64,000 nt of DNA, taken from contig NZ_ADES01000005.1 in the NCBI RefSeq assembly GCF_000263595.1, positions 62,001-126,000 on the forward strand. Reading direction: 5' to 3'. Below the pieces are notes generated by a model that had not been told where the DNA came from, did not search any database, and worked only from the letters and a program-made list of their open reading frames with translations. This document shows positions 36,979 to 47,164 of the stretch, piece after piece (the first letter of the stretch is position 1; each line of letters begins with the position of its first letter). The stretch comes from Gardnerella vaginalis 1500E. Lineage in GTDB: Bacteria > Actinomycetota > Actinomycetes > Actinomycetales > Bifidobacteriaceae. The translations under genes were made by a program, and so were the position numbers.

Positions 36979-39537
36979 TTAGTTTTTCTTTAAAACAAAG
37001 GTCACAATTCCAGAAATTGTAGAACCAAATACAACTAATATAGCAATCGCTAATACATTCGTATTCTTGTTTGAAGAGGCTGATTTTGCGATAGAGTTAT
37101 TATTTTTTAGTGCGCCCTTCTTTTTATTTACGATTTTACTTGAATCATCATCTTTAGAATTGTTTTCTTTAGAATCATTGCTTTGCAAATCTTTGGAATC
37201 AGCCTTATTGCTGCTCGATTTGCTGCTTGGCTCGGTATGCTTCTTATTTGTTGCAGTTTTTTTGGTGATTTCTGCTTTGTAAGAAGTATCTTGATTTTCT
37301 TGTTGCGATTGAGCTGATTCTGCAGTCTTAGTTTCTGCAGTCTTAGCTTCCGCAATTTTAGATGGTTCTGCAGAATATGCTTTTGCAGCAGCGCTAGCTT
37401 GATAATAACGGCTATAGTTATAGTCATTTTGATTGAACGAAGCTAATAGTCTATATAACTTGAGCAAACTGTAATCAGAATCAGAATCCGAATTAGAATC
37501 CGAATTAGAATCCGAATTAGAATTCGAGTCAGAATCCAAATCAGAGCCCAAAGATTCATCTGCACTAGGCTCAACAACGTTTGAATTTTCCGTTTGAGTA
37601 CTTTGAGTTTTAACAGTTGTTTTAACAGTCAAATTAAAATCTTTACTGAAATCAAGATTGCTTAAATCTGTGTTAAAAACAGAGTTGCCATTATTCCAAT
37701 CTGTAATCACTTCATCTTTTAATCCGAGCATTGCAGCTAAAGTTGTATTTGCTGCGTTTGTATCTAGATTATGGAAGTCAACTATTTTGTTGTCTGCATC
37801 TTGGCAATTAACAATTGCATCAACAAAATTATTCTTTCCATTTGTATTAACCAAGCAACTAATACTAGCATCACCGTGCTCTATTGCGGCCATAAAGTAT
37901 CCGCGTAAGAATCTTCTAGGAGCCTTATTATCGCTTGATTTTGCGTTATTTTTTATTAATTCTTCTGCACTATTTGAGAATCCACCTTTTTTAATACGAA
38001 GATTTCCACCTTGTGCGCTTGCTTCTTTCCAAATGTCAGTAAGTGCCGAAAGATTTGTTTGCTTAAGGTCAACTCCAGATTGAATAGTAATATCATCGAT
38101 TTTGCTGCCGCCAAACATGTTTTTAACACCTTGGTTTAATGAACCAGTTTGAATATTAAGAGCTTGCGTTAAATCCCACTTAGAAATATCTAGCGAAGTT
38201 ATAGAAGAGTTTGCAAACATATCGTTCATATCTGTTGCGCTAGAAGTGTTCCATTTTTCGATTCCCGGTATTTGCATTAAATTAAGAGTATTTGAAAATA
38301 CTTTTCCCATATTCCAAATGTTTTTTGTATCCCAATTTTCTAAGCCAGTTATCTTTTTAACGCCACTGTTTTCAAAAAGACCAACAATATTTCCAACATA
38401 AGAAGTTTTCCATTTTCCAAGATTAGCTTCTTTAAGCGCGGTTGTTCCAGTAAACATTCTGCCAATGTCGTTAGTATTGCTAATATCCCAGTTTTCAAGC
38501 GCTTTAATGTCTTCTAGCTTGTTGGCGTTCATAAACATTCTTCCCATTGAAGAAAGATTGTTGTTTGTAAACACTTCTAGGCCTTCGGTAGTTGTTAATC
38601 CACTTTCTTCAAACATTCCAGTTGCTTCATCGCAGTAGGTGTTGTCCCAAGTAATTCCCTTAACGTTTGAAAGGTTATGTGCTTGGTAGAACATGTTGTT
38701 CATATGATGAACATTGCGCGTTTTAAAGTTTCTAATGCCGTCTGCAGATTCGATTGCGCTACCTTCGAACATGCTAGTCATGTCGGTAACGTTGTTAGTG
38801 TTCCACTTTTCGTCTAATCCGTGAACTGTGTGCAAATTTTTTGTGTTTCTAAACATTAGCTGCATGTTTTCAACGTTGCTAACGTCCCAGTTAGATATTG
38901 GATTTATGCTGATTATTCCGCTATCTTCAAACAGGCTGCTCATATCTGTTACGCGGCTTGTATCCCAGTCTTTAGTTCCATTAATGTTTTTTAGCTTAGG
39001 AGTTGAAGAAAACATTCCAGACATATCTTCTACATTAGAAGTGTCAAATAAATCCAAATTGTTTATTGTTTCTAGATTTGCAAAGTTTGAAAATAGATTG
39101 CTAGCGCCATTGCCGAGTTGTATTTTTCCAGCATTTTCAGTTTGATCGCCTGATTGAACAATATTTATGACTTTGACTTTAGATGTATCAAAATTTACGC
39201 CATCTGGATTATTTTTATTAGATGAAATTATCTTTTCAATTGAGTTGGATGCAAAATCTGTTCCGTTAATTTTTGATATTTCAAGAGTATTGGTGGATTC
39301 GTCAAACTTCCACTTTAGCCCAGTAGGAGTTGGATCAAAGAATCCCTGATATTTTGCTTCATGCCAAGTGTTTAGTGTGTTTTCTTTGTTTTCTTTGTTT
39401 TCTGGATTAGTCGCAACAGATTCTTTTTGCTGCGTTAACCCTGTGTTTAATTCTTCGCTAGCAATGGCTTGATGAACTGGTATTAATGAGCAAATCATTG
39501 CTGCGCATGCGCAAGATGCGAATATATGTTTCTTCAT
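36979..39537 (-). CDS. BspA-like (DUF285 repeat) surface protein
   Basis: 852 residues. A signal peptide ('MKKHIFASCACAAMICSLIP...AIAS') is followed by many units of about 23-25 residues of the form 'LENWDTSNVTDMSSMFEDS', the BspA-like leucine-rich class. After about residue 600 comes an Asp/Ser tract ('SDSNSNSDSNSD'), then a Lys/Ser/Asn-rich stalk, and a C-terminal membrane segment 'VLAIAILVVFGSTISGIVTFVL' with a KKN tail. No LPxTG-type motif is seen. Such proteins are often adhesins or substrate-binding surface proteins; the target is unknown. AGAAGGA precedes the ATG. Codon use is more AT-rich than its neighbours. Confidence 0.88.
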   Translation of the reverse strand: MKKHIFASCACAAMICSLIPVHQAIASEELNTGLTQQKESVATNPENKENKENTLNTWHEAKYQGFFDPTPTGLKWKFDESTNTLEISKINGTDFASNSIEKIISSNKNNPDGVNFDTSKVKVINIVQSGDQTENAGKIQLGNGASNLFSNFANLETINNLDLFDTSNVEDMSGMFSSTPKLKNINGTKDWDTSRVTDMSSLFEDSGIISINPISNWDVSNVENMQLMFRNTKNLHTVHGLDEKWNTNNVTDMTSMFEGSAIESADGIRNFKTRNVHHMNNMFYQAHNLSNVKGITWDNTYCDEATGMFEESGLTTTEGLEVFTNNNLSSMGRMFMNANKLEDIKALENWDISNTNDIGRMFTGTTALKEANLGKWKTSYVGNIVGLFENSGVKKITGLENWDTKNIWNMGKVFSNTLNLMQIPGIEKWNTSSATDMNDMFANSSITSLDISKWDLTQALNIQTGSLNQGVKNMFGGSKIDDITIQSGVDLKQTNLSALTDIWKEASAQGGNLRIKKGGFSNSAEELIKNNAKSSDNKAPRRFLRGYFMAAIEHGDASISCLVNTNGKNNFVDAIVNCQDADNKIVDFHNLDTNAANTTLAAMLGLKDEVITDWNNGNSVFNTDLSNLDFSKDFNLTVKTTVKTQSTQTENSNVVEPSADESLGSDLDSDSNSNSDSNSDSNSDSDSDYSLLKLYRLLASFNQNDYNYSRYYQASAAAKAYSAEPSKIAEAKTAETKTAESAQSQQENQDTSYKAEITKKTATNKKHTEPSSKSSSNKADSKDLQSNDSKENNSKDDDSSKIVNKKKGALKNNNSIAKSASSNKNTNVLAIAILVVFGSTISGIVTFVLKKN

Positions 39538-39577
39538 GGTTTTCCTTCTGGGTTAAATCATGTGTATGTTCGTTTTT

Positions 39578-39597
39578 GTTCGAACGTGTTCATTATA
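39578..39597 (-). promoter_or_regulatory. promoter and TSS palindrome of the BspA-like gene
   Basis: On the minus strand TATAAT (39592-39597) gives a predicted start near the palindrome GTTCGAAC (39578-39585). A repressor could sit there. No good -35 was seen. The 197-base divergent region up to 39734 is otherwise plain AT-rich sequence. Confidence 0.4.
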
Positions 39598-39697
39598 TAG
39601 ACGCATGTAAACAAAAAAGGAAGTTATGTTAGTTTATGTTCTTTTTTTGTAAAAATAATTATAAATTAATGTTTTGTAATGATGCTTTTATATGTGA

Positions 39698-39725
39698 TTG
39701 AAAAATATCAAAAGATTGTAATAAT
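39698..39725 (+). promoter_or_regulatory. promoter of the divergent membrane protein, probably leaderless
   Basis: TTGAAA (39698-39703) and AATAAT (39720-39725) are 16 bases apart. The ATG at 39735 lies nine bases after the -10 and has no ribosome site, so transcription likely starts at or near the start codon. Confidence 0.45.
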
Positions 39726-39734
39726 CTCTATAAC

Positions 39735-40685
39735 ATGGAAGGCAATGATAATCGATATCAAGATACTAGCGATTTGGATTCTTTTAATAATCCTGCTCAG
39801 TATGAGCAAGAAAATATTTTTGGATCTTCTAATGATGATTCAAACAACTCCTTGTTAAGCGATAAAAAGGATATTGCTGTTATTGTTTGTGTATCTCTTA
39901 TATCAATCGGAGTTGTTGCTGGATTATGGTTTGCATTATTTGCTAATAACTCTAAGCCTAATCTAAAAGCAAGTGAGCCTTCTAAAATTTGCATTCAATT
40001 GCGCAAAAAAGTAATCGATGCTAAAGAAGAGCTTAAAAAAATTGTATCAAGTCAAGATGTTAAAGATGCTTCTAATATAAAAGCTGCTGATTTTGATGAA
40101 GATTTTGATGCCACTAAAGACGCTGCAGATGATTTTGAATCTTCTCTAAGCTATGCTAATGATGACTTAAATGATGATATTCCAGTATGCCCACTTGGCG
40201 CGGATTCTTACGATTCTACAACAGTTGAAAATAAGCTTTCAGACAAATTGGATGCTTTGCGTAAAGATGCTAATTCTGTTAAAACGCATGCAAAGAATTT
40301 ACTAAAAACTAGCAGAACTGCTTTTGGTGATCAATTATTAAATCTTGTTAAAAAAGCTAGAGAACTTGTAGAAAAAGCGAAAAATTTGCCTATTTTAGCT
40401 GCTGCTTCTAAAAGTCTAGAAAATGCTATTAATGATGCTGGCAATGCTCTTGCTAAAAGCAGCAATAATTATCAAGAGTTAAAGCAAGCTTATCAAAAAA
40501 TAAAAGCTGTTATAAGCAAGTGCGAAGATAGAATTAAAAAAGTGAGCGATAGATTTTTAAGTAGAGATGGCAATGGGTATCCTTTTGATGCTCCACATCC
40601 TAAGGATGATCAAGGTGGCTATATTCCAATGGGTCGTAGTCAAAACTCAGAGTCTTCGGAACAAAACGATCAGAGTAACAAATAA
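39735..40685 (+). CDS. single-pass membrane protein with extracellular helical domain, unknown function
   Basis: 316 residues. A hydrophilic Asn/Asp/Ser-rich cytoplasmic N-terminus of about 45 residues is followed by one membrane segment ('IAVIVCVSLISIGVVAGLWFALF'). The outside domain is rich in Lys/Ala/Asp helices ('VKKARELVEKAKNLPILAAASKSLENAINDAGNAL'), resembling one FIVAR-like unit of the giant surface protein. The tail is hydrophilic. Three cysteines lie outside the membrane. It is divergent from the BspA-like gene, and both are more AT-rich than the flanking pyrE and efp, which suggests a small inserted surface locus. No family name can be given. Confidence 0.7.
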   Translation: MEGNDNRYQDTSDLDSFNNPAQYEQENIFGSSNDDSNNSLLSDKKDIAVIVCVSLISIGVVAGLWFALFANNSKPNLKASEPSKICIQLRKKVIDAKEELKKIVSSQDVKDASNIKAADFDEDFDATKDAADDFESSLSYANDDLNDDIPVCPLGADSYDSTTVENKLSDKLDALRKDANSVKTHAKNLLKTSRTAFGDQLLNLVKKARELVEKAKNLPILAAASKSLENAINDAGNALAKSSNNYQELKQAYQKIKAVISKCEDRIKKVSDRFLSRDGNGYPFDAPHPKDDQGGYIPMGRSQNSESSEQNDQSNK

Positions 40686-40812
40686 TTGCGTTAAATGCGG
40701 TTGTTATTTTAGTTGTTATTTTAATTAGTTGACGCTTTGTGGCATAATAAGCAAGGTTTATTTCTTAAGCTGCTAAAATTGCAGCTTTATTAGCGAAAGA
40801 AACGGGTAACTC

Positions 40813-41376
40813 GTGGCACAGACTACCAATGATATTAAGAATGGTTCGGTTTTGAACCTTGATGGTCAGCTTTGGACCGTCGTTAAATTCCAGCATGTGA
40901 AGCCAGGCAAGGGTCCTGCATTCGTGCGTACCACCATCAAGAACGTGCTCTCGGGCAAGATTGTCGACAAGACTTTTAACGCCGGCATGAAGATGGAGTT
41001 CGAGACCGTTGATAATCGTACCTTGCAATACTCCTACGAAGATGGCGACAACTTTGTATTCATGGACATGACCACTTACGACCAGGTTTATATTCCTAAG
41101 GTTTTGGTTGGTGAGCAGAGCAAGTATTTGCTTGAAGGCACCGACTGCATCGTAAGCTTCCATGACGGCACTCCTTTGAGCGTTGAGCTTCCAGCTTCCG
41201 TAATTTTGACCATTACGCACACTGAGCCAGGCTTGCAAGGCAACCGTTCTAACGCTGGCACTAAGCCTGCAACCGTGGAAACCGGTGCTGAAATCCAGGT
41301 TCCACTCTTCGTGGGTGAAGGCGAAAAGGTGAAGGTCGACACTCGTGACGGCTCTTACCTTGGTCGCGAAAACTAA
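40813..41376 (+). CDS. efp: translation elongation factor P
   Basis: 187 residues, standard length, three beta-barrel domains. It starts '[36 protein letters not shown]'. The lysine in the PGKG loop near residue 34 is the position modified in some bacteria. It ends '[15 protein letters not shown]'. EF-P relieves ribosomes stalled at polyproline. GTG start after AAACGGG. nusB follows after a 166-base spacer. Confidence 0.96.
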   Translation: MAQTTNDIKNGSVLNLDGQLWTVVKFQHVKPGKGPAFVRTTIKNVLSGKIVDKTFNAGMKMEFETVDNRTLQYSYEDGDNFVFMDMTTYDQVYIPKVLVGEQSKYLLEGTDCIVSFHDGTPLSVELPASVILTITHTEPGLQGNRSNAGTKPATVETGAEIQVPLFVGEGEKVKVDTRDGSYLGREN

Positions 41377-41451
41377 AGAATTAATTATCTAATTAAAAAA
41401 TTAGTTATCTAATTAAATTAGCTATTTATTTCTAAATAATTTTTATAGTGT

Positions 41452-41485
41452 GACCCGGTGGCGATTATTCGTTGCTGGGTCGCGT
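41452..41485 (+). terminator. possible terminator between efp and nusB
   Basis: GACCC (41452-41456) and GGGTC (41477-41481) bracket a stem with partial internal pairing (CGA/TCG), followed by GCGTAATTTTTA. The pairing is imperfect, so this is a weak call. Upstream, TAATTATCTAATTA-type units are repeated. Confidence 0.4.
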
Positions 41486-41542
41486 AATTTTTAATACAAC
41501 TTTATTAAGTAATTTTTATACGTTACACAGAAGGGCGCTATT

Positions 41543-42025
41543 ATGGCACGTTCCACTGCTCGTAAGAGGGCTTTGAATACGCTTTATGAGGCGGATGAAA
41601 AGAATCAGCCTATTCTTTCTTTGCTAGAGGAGCGCGTTAAAGAGCCTGGCGCTCAAACTCCGCTTCCAGAGTACGCTATTGAGATTGTTCGAGGCGTAGG
41701 AGAGCGACGCAACAGAATCGACAAGACGCTTAACCGTTATTCAACCGGCTGGAAAGTTGGCAGAATGGCAGTTATTGACCGCAATATTTTGCGCATTGCG
41801 GTGTGGGAAATGCTTCTTAACGAGGAAATTCCAGACAAGGTTGCGATTGACGAGGCGATTGCGCTCGCAAAAATGTATAGCGATGAGGAAGCTATTGCGT
41901 TTATTCACGGTCTTTTGAGCGCGATTATGGCAGATAAAGACGCTTGCTTAGCAAAGTTTAATGGCGAAGCTTCTACTGACGACGCTGCTACGGAAGAGTC
42001 TACCGAAGAAGCTGCTGCCGAGTAA
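41543..42025 (+). CDS. nusB: transcription antitermination factor NusB
   Basis: 160 residues. The all-helical NusB fold is recognised from 'RSTARKRALNTLYEADEKN', 'GVGERRNRIDKTLNRYSTGWKVGRMAVIDRNILRIAVWEML' and 'VAIDEAIALAKMYSDEEAIAFIHGLL'. NusB binds NusE and boxA RNA to antiterminate rRNA transcription. An acidic tail of about 20 residues is extra. AAGGGCGC precedes the ATG. The stop is followed at once by repeat copy 3. Confidence 0.95.
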   Translation: MARSTARKRALNTLYEADEKNQPILSLLEERVKEPGAQTPLPEYAIEIVRGVGERRNRIDKTLNRYSTGWKVGRMAVIDRNILRIAVWEMLLNEEIPDKVAIDEAIALAKMYSDEEAIAFIHGLLSAIMADKDACLAKFNGEASTDDAATEESTEEAAAE

Positions 42026-42029
42026 TAAG

Positions 42030-42397
42030 CTTTGCAGTTGTGCTCTGTTTCCATCGATTTCTGTTGATTAGCTAACACTAGCACTAATGCTCTGCTTATG
42101 CCACACTAAACATTCCTATCAATTACAAGACAAAGCGTAAGTTATTGCGCTATTCCACGCACTTTGCGTAACTTTTTGCACGAGTCTATGAGTTTTGTGT
42201 TGTTGTTTAGTATGTTGAGAGGCTGGAAAAATTGTGTTCAGTGCTAAAAGAGGACTGAGAAGCTACATTCTTTAAAGATAGGCGAACACAATAAGCGCCT
42301 TTAGCAGCCAGAGCGCCCGAAGGACGGGACGCACGCAAACACAATTTTTCCAGCCTCGTCAAAACCAAAAACTAAATCAGTTACAAAACTCATAGAC
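42030..42397 (-). repeat. dispersed nested-palindrome element, copy 3 (after nusB, inverted)
   Basis: The palindromic unit 42184-42397 (214 bp) has the same outer 15-bp inverted repeats. Its inner stem is perfect over 20 bp (GAGGCTGGAAAAATTGTGTT at 42219-42238 and its complement at 42338-42357). The core is the same, all inverted relative to copies 1 and 2. The flank 42030-42183 matches theirs (CCACGCACTTTGCGTAAC; TTAGCTAACACTAGCACTAA). The first bases, GCTTTGCAGT, also begin copy 4. It fills most of the nusB-carA gap; 42398-42502 shows only the carA leader. Confidence 0.88.
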
Positions 42398-42502
42398 GAA
42401 CTCAAGAATGCAGGATGCGCAATAACTTATCGCCGGCGCGTCGCCCGTCCGCCAATCTGAGTAGACTTGCCACGAATATCCTAAAGCCATAAGGGGGTTA
42501 AG

Positions 42503-43714
42503 GTGGATTACAACGACACCTTTGCCGGATTCGGCAGTGATGATGCAGTATTGGTGTTGGAGGATGGTCAGGTTTACGTTGGTAAGCCTTTTGGTGCGCA
42601 AGGTTCTACGCGCGCTGAGATTGTGTTCTCCACGGGCATGACTGGTTATCAAGAAACATTAACTGATCCAAGTTATGATCAACAAATCGTAGTTCAAACA
42701 TTCCCACACATAGGTAATACGGGAATGAATCACGAAGATCCTGAATCTAATCGCATTTGGGTTGCGGGTTACGTGGTTAAGGAGCCAAGCCCAGTAGTTA
42801 GCAATTGGCGCGCTGAAGGTTCCTTGGAAGACGATTTACAAAAGCAAGGTATCGTTGGCATTAGTGGTATTGATACTCGAAAGCTGGTACGTCATTTACG
42901 CTCGGTAGGCGTTATGCGTGCCGGCATTTTTTCTAATAAGGCCCTGGTTGATTCGTCAACCGGGGCTTTTCGTACCGTCGCTTCTTTCGTTGACGAAATT
43001 AAGCAGACTCCTCAAATGCAGGGCTTGCGTTTAACGGATGAAGTCAGTACTAAAGAAACGTATACGATTGAGCCTTGCGGAGATTTTGAAGGAAAAGATT
43101 CGCTTTACACGGTTGTAGCAGTCGACTTTGGTATTAAATCTATGACTCCTCACCGTTTGGCTGAGCGCGGCTGCCGCGTGCATGTTGTAAGCTCCTCAAT
43201 AAGCTTCGAATCGCTGCAGGCTCTTAACGCAGACGGCGTATTTTTCTCGAATGGTCCTGGAGACCCTGGCCAAGCAAATCGCGAGGTTGAGCTTTTGCGT
43301 AAAGTTTTGGACGCAGGATATCCGTTCTTTGGCATCTGCTTTGGAAACCAGTTGCTTGGTCGCGCTCTCGGATTTGGCACTTACAAGCTAAAGTTTGGCC
43401 ACCGTGGTATTAACCAGCCTGTAAAAGACGTTACAACCGGAAAAGTGGAAGTTACGGCTCACAATCACGGCTTCGCAGTGGATGCTCCTCTTGACGGACC
43501 TGTTCAATCTCCTTACGAAAACGGTCACTTTGGTCGCGTGCTAGTTTCCCATATTGACTTGAACGACAATGTTGTAGAAGGCTTGCAATGCCTTGATATT
43601 CCAGCGTTCTCTGTGCAATATCATCCGGAAGCTGCAGCAGGCCCGCACGACGCTTCCTATCTGTTTGACCGCTTTGTGCAATTGATGCGCGAAAACGCTC
43701 GAAAAAGCAAGTAA
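42503..43714 (+). CDS. carA: carbamoyl-phosphate synthase small (glutaminase) subunit
   Basis: 403 residues. The N-terminal CarA domain ('[18 protein letters not shown]', '[22 protein letters not shown]') is followed by a class I glutamine amidotransferase. The nucleophile is in '[17 protein letters not shown]', and the His/Glu pair in '[12 protein letters not shown]'. It supplies ammonia to CarB for carbamoyl phosphate, used by PyrB and in arginine synthesis. GTG start after AAGGGGGT. The 3' end is tandemly duplicated: the last 17 bases including the stop recur 19 bases on. Confidence 0.96.
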   Translation: MDYNDTFAGFGSDDAVLVLEDGQVYVGKPFGAQGSTRAEIVFSTGMTGYQETLTDPSYDQQIVVQTFPHIGNTGMNHEDPESNRIWVAGYVVKEPSPVVSNWRAEGSLEDDLQKQGIVGISGIDTRKLVRHLRSVGVMRAGIFSNKALVDSSTGAFRTVASFVDEIKQTPQMQGLRLTDEVSTKETYTIEPCGDFEGKDSLYTVVAVDFGIKSMTPHRLAERGCRVHVVSSSISFESLQALNADGVFFSNGPGDPGQANREVELLRKVLDAGYPFFGICFGNQLLGRALGFGTYKLKFGHRGINQPVKDVTTGKVEVTAHNHGFAVDAPLDGPVQSPYENGHFGRVLVSHIDLNDNVVEGLQCLDIPAFSVQYHPEAAAGPHDASYLFDRFVQLMRENARKSK

Positions 43715-43733
43715 TACTCGAAAAAGCAAGTAA
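43698..43733 (+). repeat. tandem duplication spanning the carA stop codon
   Basis: CTCGAAAAAGCAAGTAA occurs at 43698-43714 (the end of carA, including TAA) and again at 43717-43733. This gives a second copy of the last codons and stop in the spacer before carB. Confidence 0.9.
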
Positions 43734-43765
43734 GATTTTAAGATTTACGGAAAGAGAAATTTACT

Positions 43766-46700
43766 ATGCCAAAACGTACTGATATTAAGTCGGTTATGGT
43801 AATTGGTTCAGGCCCGATTGTTATTGGTCAGGCTGCAGAATTTGATTATTCTGGAACGCAAGCTTGCCGAGTTCTTCGCGAAGAAGGCATTCGCGTAATT
43901 TTGGTTAATTCCAACCCGGCTACGATTATGACCGATCCGGAGCTTGCGGACGCAACGTATATTGAGCCAATTGACACTTCGATTTTGGAGCGAATTATTG
44001 CGAAGGAGCGTCCGGATGCGCTTCTCCCAACGCTTGGTGGTCAAACTGCGCTTAACGCTGCAATGGATTTGGGTCGTGCAGGAATCCTCGAAAAATATAA
44101 CGTTGAGCTTATTGGTGCTTCTTTGGAAGCAATCGACCGCGGCGAAGACCGTGAGCTTTTCAAAAAAGTAGTTGAAAAAGCTGGAGCGGAAAGCGCAAAA
44201 TCCTTTATTGCTCACTCAATCGAAGAAGTAGACAAAATTGTTGAAACTTTAGGATATCCGGTAGTAGTACGCCCAAGCTTTACAATGGGCGGACTCGGCT
44301 CTGGTATTGCTCATAACGAAGAAGAGCTTCACCGAATTGCAGGAGCCGGCATTCACTATTCTCCAACAGACGAAGTGCTTATTGAAGAAGGCATTGAAGG
44401 CTGGAAGGAATTTGAGCTTGAGCTTATGCGCGACGCAAAAGATAACGTCGTAGTTGTTTGCCCAATCGAAAACGTAGATCCTGTAGGTGTTCACACCGGC
44501 GACTCAATTACCGTAGCTCCATGCTTTACTCTTACAGACCGCGAATATCAGAAGATGCGCGATATTGGTATCGCTATTATTCGAGGCGTAGGCGTTGACA
44601 CAGGCGGCTGCAATATTCAGTTCGCAATCAACCCTCAAACCGGTCGCATTATCGTAATAGAAATGAACCCGCGCGTATCTCGCTCTTCCGCGCTCGCATC
44701 TAAAGCAACCGGCTTCCCAATCGCAAAAATCGCAACGAAACTTGCTCTCGGCTACACTTTGGACGAAATTCAAAACGATATTACGCGTTCAACTCCTGCA
44801 AGCTTCGAGCCAACAATCGACTATGTTGTAACGAAGATTCCGCGTTTTGCTTTCGAAAAGTTCCCAGGAGCAGACACCACGCTTACAACTTCCATGAAGT
44901 CAGTTGGCGAAGCAATGGCTTTGGCTGGAAACTTCCAGGAGTCCCTTGGAAAAGCAATGCGCTCAATCGACAAGCGTCACGCATGCTTTAGCTGGGACGG
45001 AGAGCGCCCAAGCAAGGAAGAAGTGATCAAGCTTCTTGAAGAAATGCATACTCCAACAGAGCATCGTTACTTGCAAATTCAGCGCGCGCTTTGGGGCGGG
45101 GCAACGCCGGATCAGATTTTTGCCGCAACAAAAATCGACCCTTGGTTTGTTGAGCAGCTGGCTCAAATTAACGAGACTGCGCTCGCAGTTCGTGAAGCTG
45201 AAACTTTAACTCCTAAAGTTTTGAAGCGCGCTAAGCTTGCTGGTCTTTCGGACGTTCAAATTGCGCATTTGCGTAATCTTGGTGACGAAGGTGAAAACAT
45301 GGTTCGTGAGCTTCGTTGGGCTTACGGTTTGCGCCCTGTTTACAAGACGGTTGATACTTGCGCAGCCGAGTTCGACGCGGCAACTCCGTACTACTATTCT
45401 TGCTACGCTGACGAAAGCGAGTTGAAGAAGCGCGATCGCGAAGCTGTTATTATCCTTGGCTCTGGCCCGAACCGAATTGGTCAGGGTATTGAGTTTGATT
45501 ACACTTGCGTTCACGCTGTTCAGGAATTGGGCAAGGATTACGACACCATTATGGTTAATTGCAATCCTGAAACAGTTTCTACAGATTACGATATGTCTGA
45601 CCGCCTTTACTTTGAGCCGCTTACTTTCGAAGATGTGCTTGAAATTTACGAAGCAGAAAAGAAGCTTGGTCCTGTTAAGGGCGTGATTGTGCAGCTTGGT
45701 GGTCAAACGCCGCTTTCGCTTGCTGCTCGTCTTAAAGCTGCAGGAGTTCCAATTTTGGGAACAACTCCTGAGGCTATTGATTTGGCGGAAAACCGTGAGC
45801 TTTTTGGTGAGGTTCTTCGCCAAGAAGGCATGAATGCTCCTCGCTACGGCACAGCTTTAAGTCTTGAGGAAGCAAAAGATGCGGCTCACGCAATCGGCTA
45901 CCCGGTTCTTGTGCGCCCAAGCTACGTGCTTGGCGGTCGTGGCATGGAAATCGTGTACGATGATGCTCAGCTTGCAAAGTATGTTGATCGCGCTTTGGAT
46001 GAGGCTCGTGCAGACACGGTTGTTTCTGGCCGTTTGCCTTCGCCGCTTTTGATTGACAAGTTCCTGCAAGACGCTATTGAAATCGACGTTGACGCACTTT
46101 ACGACGGCAACGAGCTTTATATTGGTGGCATTATGGAGCATGTTGAGGAGGCTGGCGTGCACTCTGGTGACGCAGCTTGCACTCTTCCTCCAAGCACTCT
46201 TTCGGACGATCAGATTCGTCGCCTTCGCGAAGGTACGCTTTCGATTGCTCGCGGATGCTCTGTTCGTGGTCTTATTAACGTGCAGTATGCTTTTATGGCA
46301 AATACTTTGTACGTAATCGAAGCAAATCCTCGCGCTTCTCGCACGGTTCCGTTTGCTTCTAAAGCAACGGGCGTTGCTCTTGCTAAAGCTGCTGCAAGAA
46401 TTATGGCTGGCGAAACCATTGCTCAGCAGCGTAAGCGCGGACTTCTTCTTCCAAAGGGAGACGGTGGTGATATTCACCCAGGTCAGCAGGTTGCTATTAA
46501 AGCTTCTGTGCTTCCTTTCAAGCGTTTCCGCACTCCTGTTGGACGCACGGTTGATATTTTGCTCGGCCCAGAGATGCGTTCAACCGGCGAAGTTATGGGC
46601 TTCGACCGTGACTTCCCTCACGCTTTTGCTAAGAGTCAGCTTGCAGCATACAAGGGCGGTTTGCCAACCAGTGGCAACGTGTTTGTGTCTGTAAGCGATG

Positions 46701-47146
46701 CGGATAAGCGTCAGCTTCCGCTTCTTGCAGTGCGCTTAGTAGAACTTGGTTTTACTATTTGGGCTACTGAAGGTACTGCTTCTGTGCTTCGACGCTACGG
46801 CATTGATTCTGTAATCGTAGACAAGCTTTCTAGTCAAGGCGACACGGCGAAAGATGTGTCAAATGGCAGGAATGCTCACGAAAGAATCGGCAAAAATGTT
46901 GTGGAGCTTATTGAGAATGGTAAGATTGACATGGTACTCAATACGCCGAATTCAAGAGGGTCTCGCACGGACGGCTACGCTATTCGCGCAGCAGCTGTTG
47001 CGGCAGATCTTCCGCAATTCACAACTATTACCGAATTTGCGCCAGTATTAATGGCTATTGAGGCTGTTAAGAACAACGATTATCAGGTGATGAGCATTCA
47101 AGAGCATGCTCAACAACTGTTTGCAATTGAACAGGCAGAAAGTTAA
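43766..47146 (+). CDS. carB: carbamoyl-phosphate synthase large subunit
   Basis: 1126 residues, full length with both ATP-grasp halves. The first starts '[33 protein letters not shown]'. The second starts '[30 protein letters not shown]'. Each has an ATP-grasp signature ('[15 protein letters not shown]' and '[15 protein letters not shown]') and the '[18 protein letters not shown]' / '[18 protein letters not shown]' active-site strand. The C-terminal MGS-like allosteric domain ('[12 protein letters not shown]') is present. A pyrF-family gene follows after 18 bases. Confidence 0.97.
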   Translation: MPKRTDIKSVMVIGSGPIVIGQAAEFDYSGTQACRVLREEGIRVILVNSNPATIMTDPELADATYIEPIDTSILERIIAKERPDALLPTLGGQTALNAAMDLGRAGILEKYNVELIGASLEAIDRGEDRELFKKVVEKAGAESAKSFIAHSIEEVDKIVETLGYPVVVRPSFTMGGLGSGIAHNEEELHRIAGAGIHYSPTDEVLIEEGIEGWKEFELELMRDAKDNVVVVCPIENVDPVGVHTGDSITVAPCFTLTDREYQKMRDIGIAIIRGVGVDTGGCNIQFAINPQTGRIIVIEMNPRVSRSSALASKATGFPIAKIATKLALGYTLDEIQNDITRSTPASFEPTIDYVVTKIPRFAFEKFPGADTTLTTSMKSVGEAMALAGNFQESLGKAMRSIDKRHACFSWDGERPSKEEVIKLLEEMHTPTEHRYLQIQRALWGGATPDQIFAATKIDPWFVEQLAQINETALAVREAETLTPKVLKRAKLAGLSDVQIAHLRNLGDEGENMVRELRWAYGLRPVYKTVDTCAAEFDAATPYYYSCYADESELKKRDREAVIILGSGPNRIGQGIEFDYTCVHAVQELGKDYDTIMVNCNPETVSTDYDMSDRLYFEPLTFEDVLEIYEAEKKLGPVKGVIVQLGGQTPLSLAARLKAAGVPILGTTPEAIDLAENRELFGEVLRQEGMNAPRYGTALSLEEAKDAAHAIGYPVLVRPSYVLGGRGMEIVYDDAQLAKYVDRALDEARADTVVSGRLPSPLLIDKFLQDAIEIDVDALYDGNELYIGGIMEHVEEAGVHSGDAACTLPPSTLSDDQIRRLREGTLSIARGCSVRGLINVQYAFMANTLYVIEANPRASRTVPFASKATGVALAKAAARIMAGETIAQQRKRGLLLPKGDGGDIHPGQQVAIKASVLPFKRFRTPVGRTVDILLGPEMRSTGEVMGFDRDFPHAFAKSQLAAYKGGLPTSGNVFVSVSDADKRQLPLLAVRLVELGFTIWATEGTASVLRRYGIDSVIVDKLSSQGDTAKDVSNGRNAHERIGKNVVELIENGKIDMVLNTPNSRGSRTDGYAIRAAAVAADLPQFTTITEFAPVLMAIEAVKNNDYQVMSIQEHAQQLFAIEQAES

Positions 47147-47164
47147 GAAAGTCGGGCTTAATAC

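Noticed and set aside
39578-39590. LexA/SOS box at GTTCGAACGTGTTC
   Set aside because: The half-sites CGAAC and GTTC are too close together for the Gram-positive SOS box, which needs four bases between them; only a palindrome at the predicted start is claimed.
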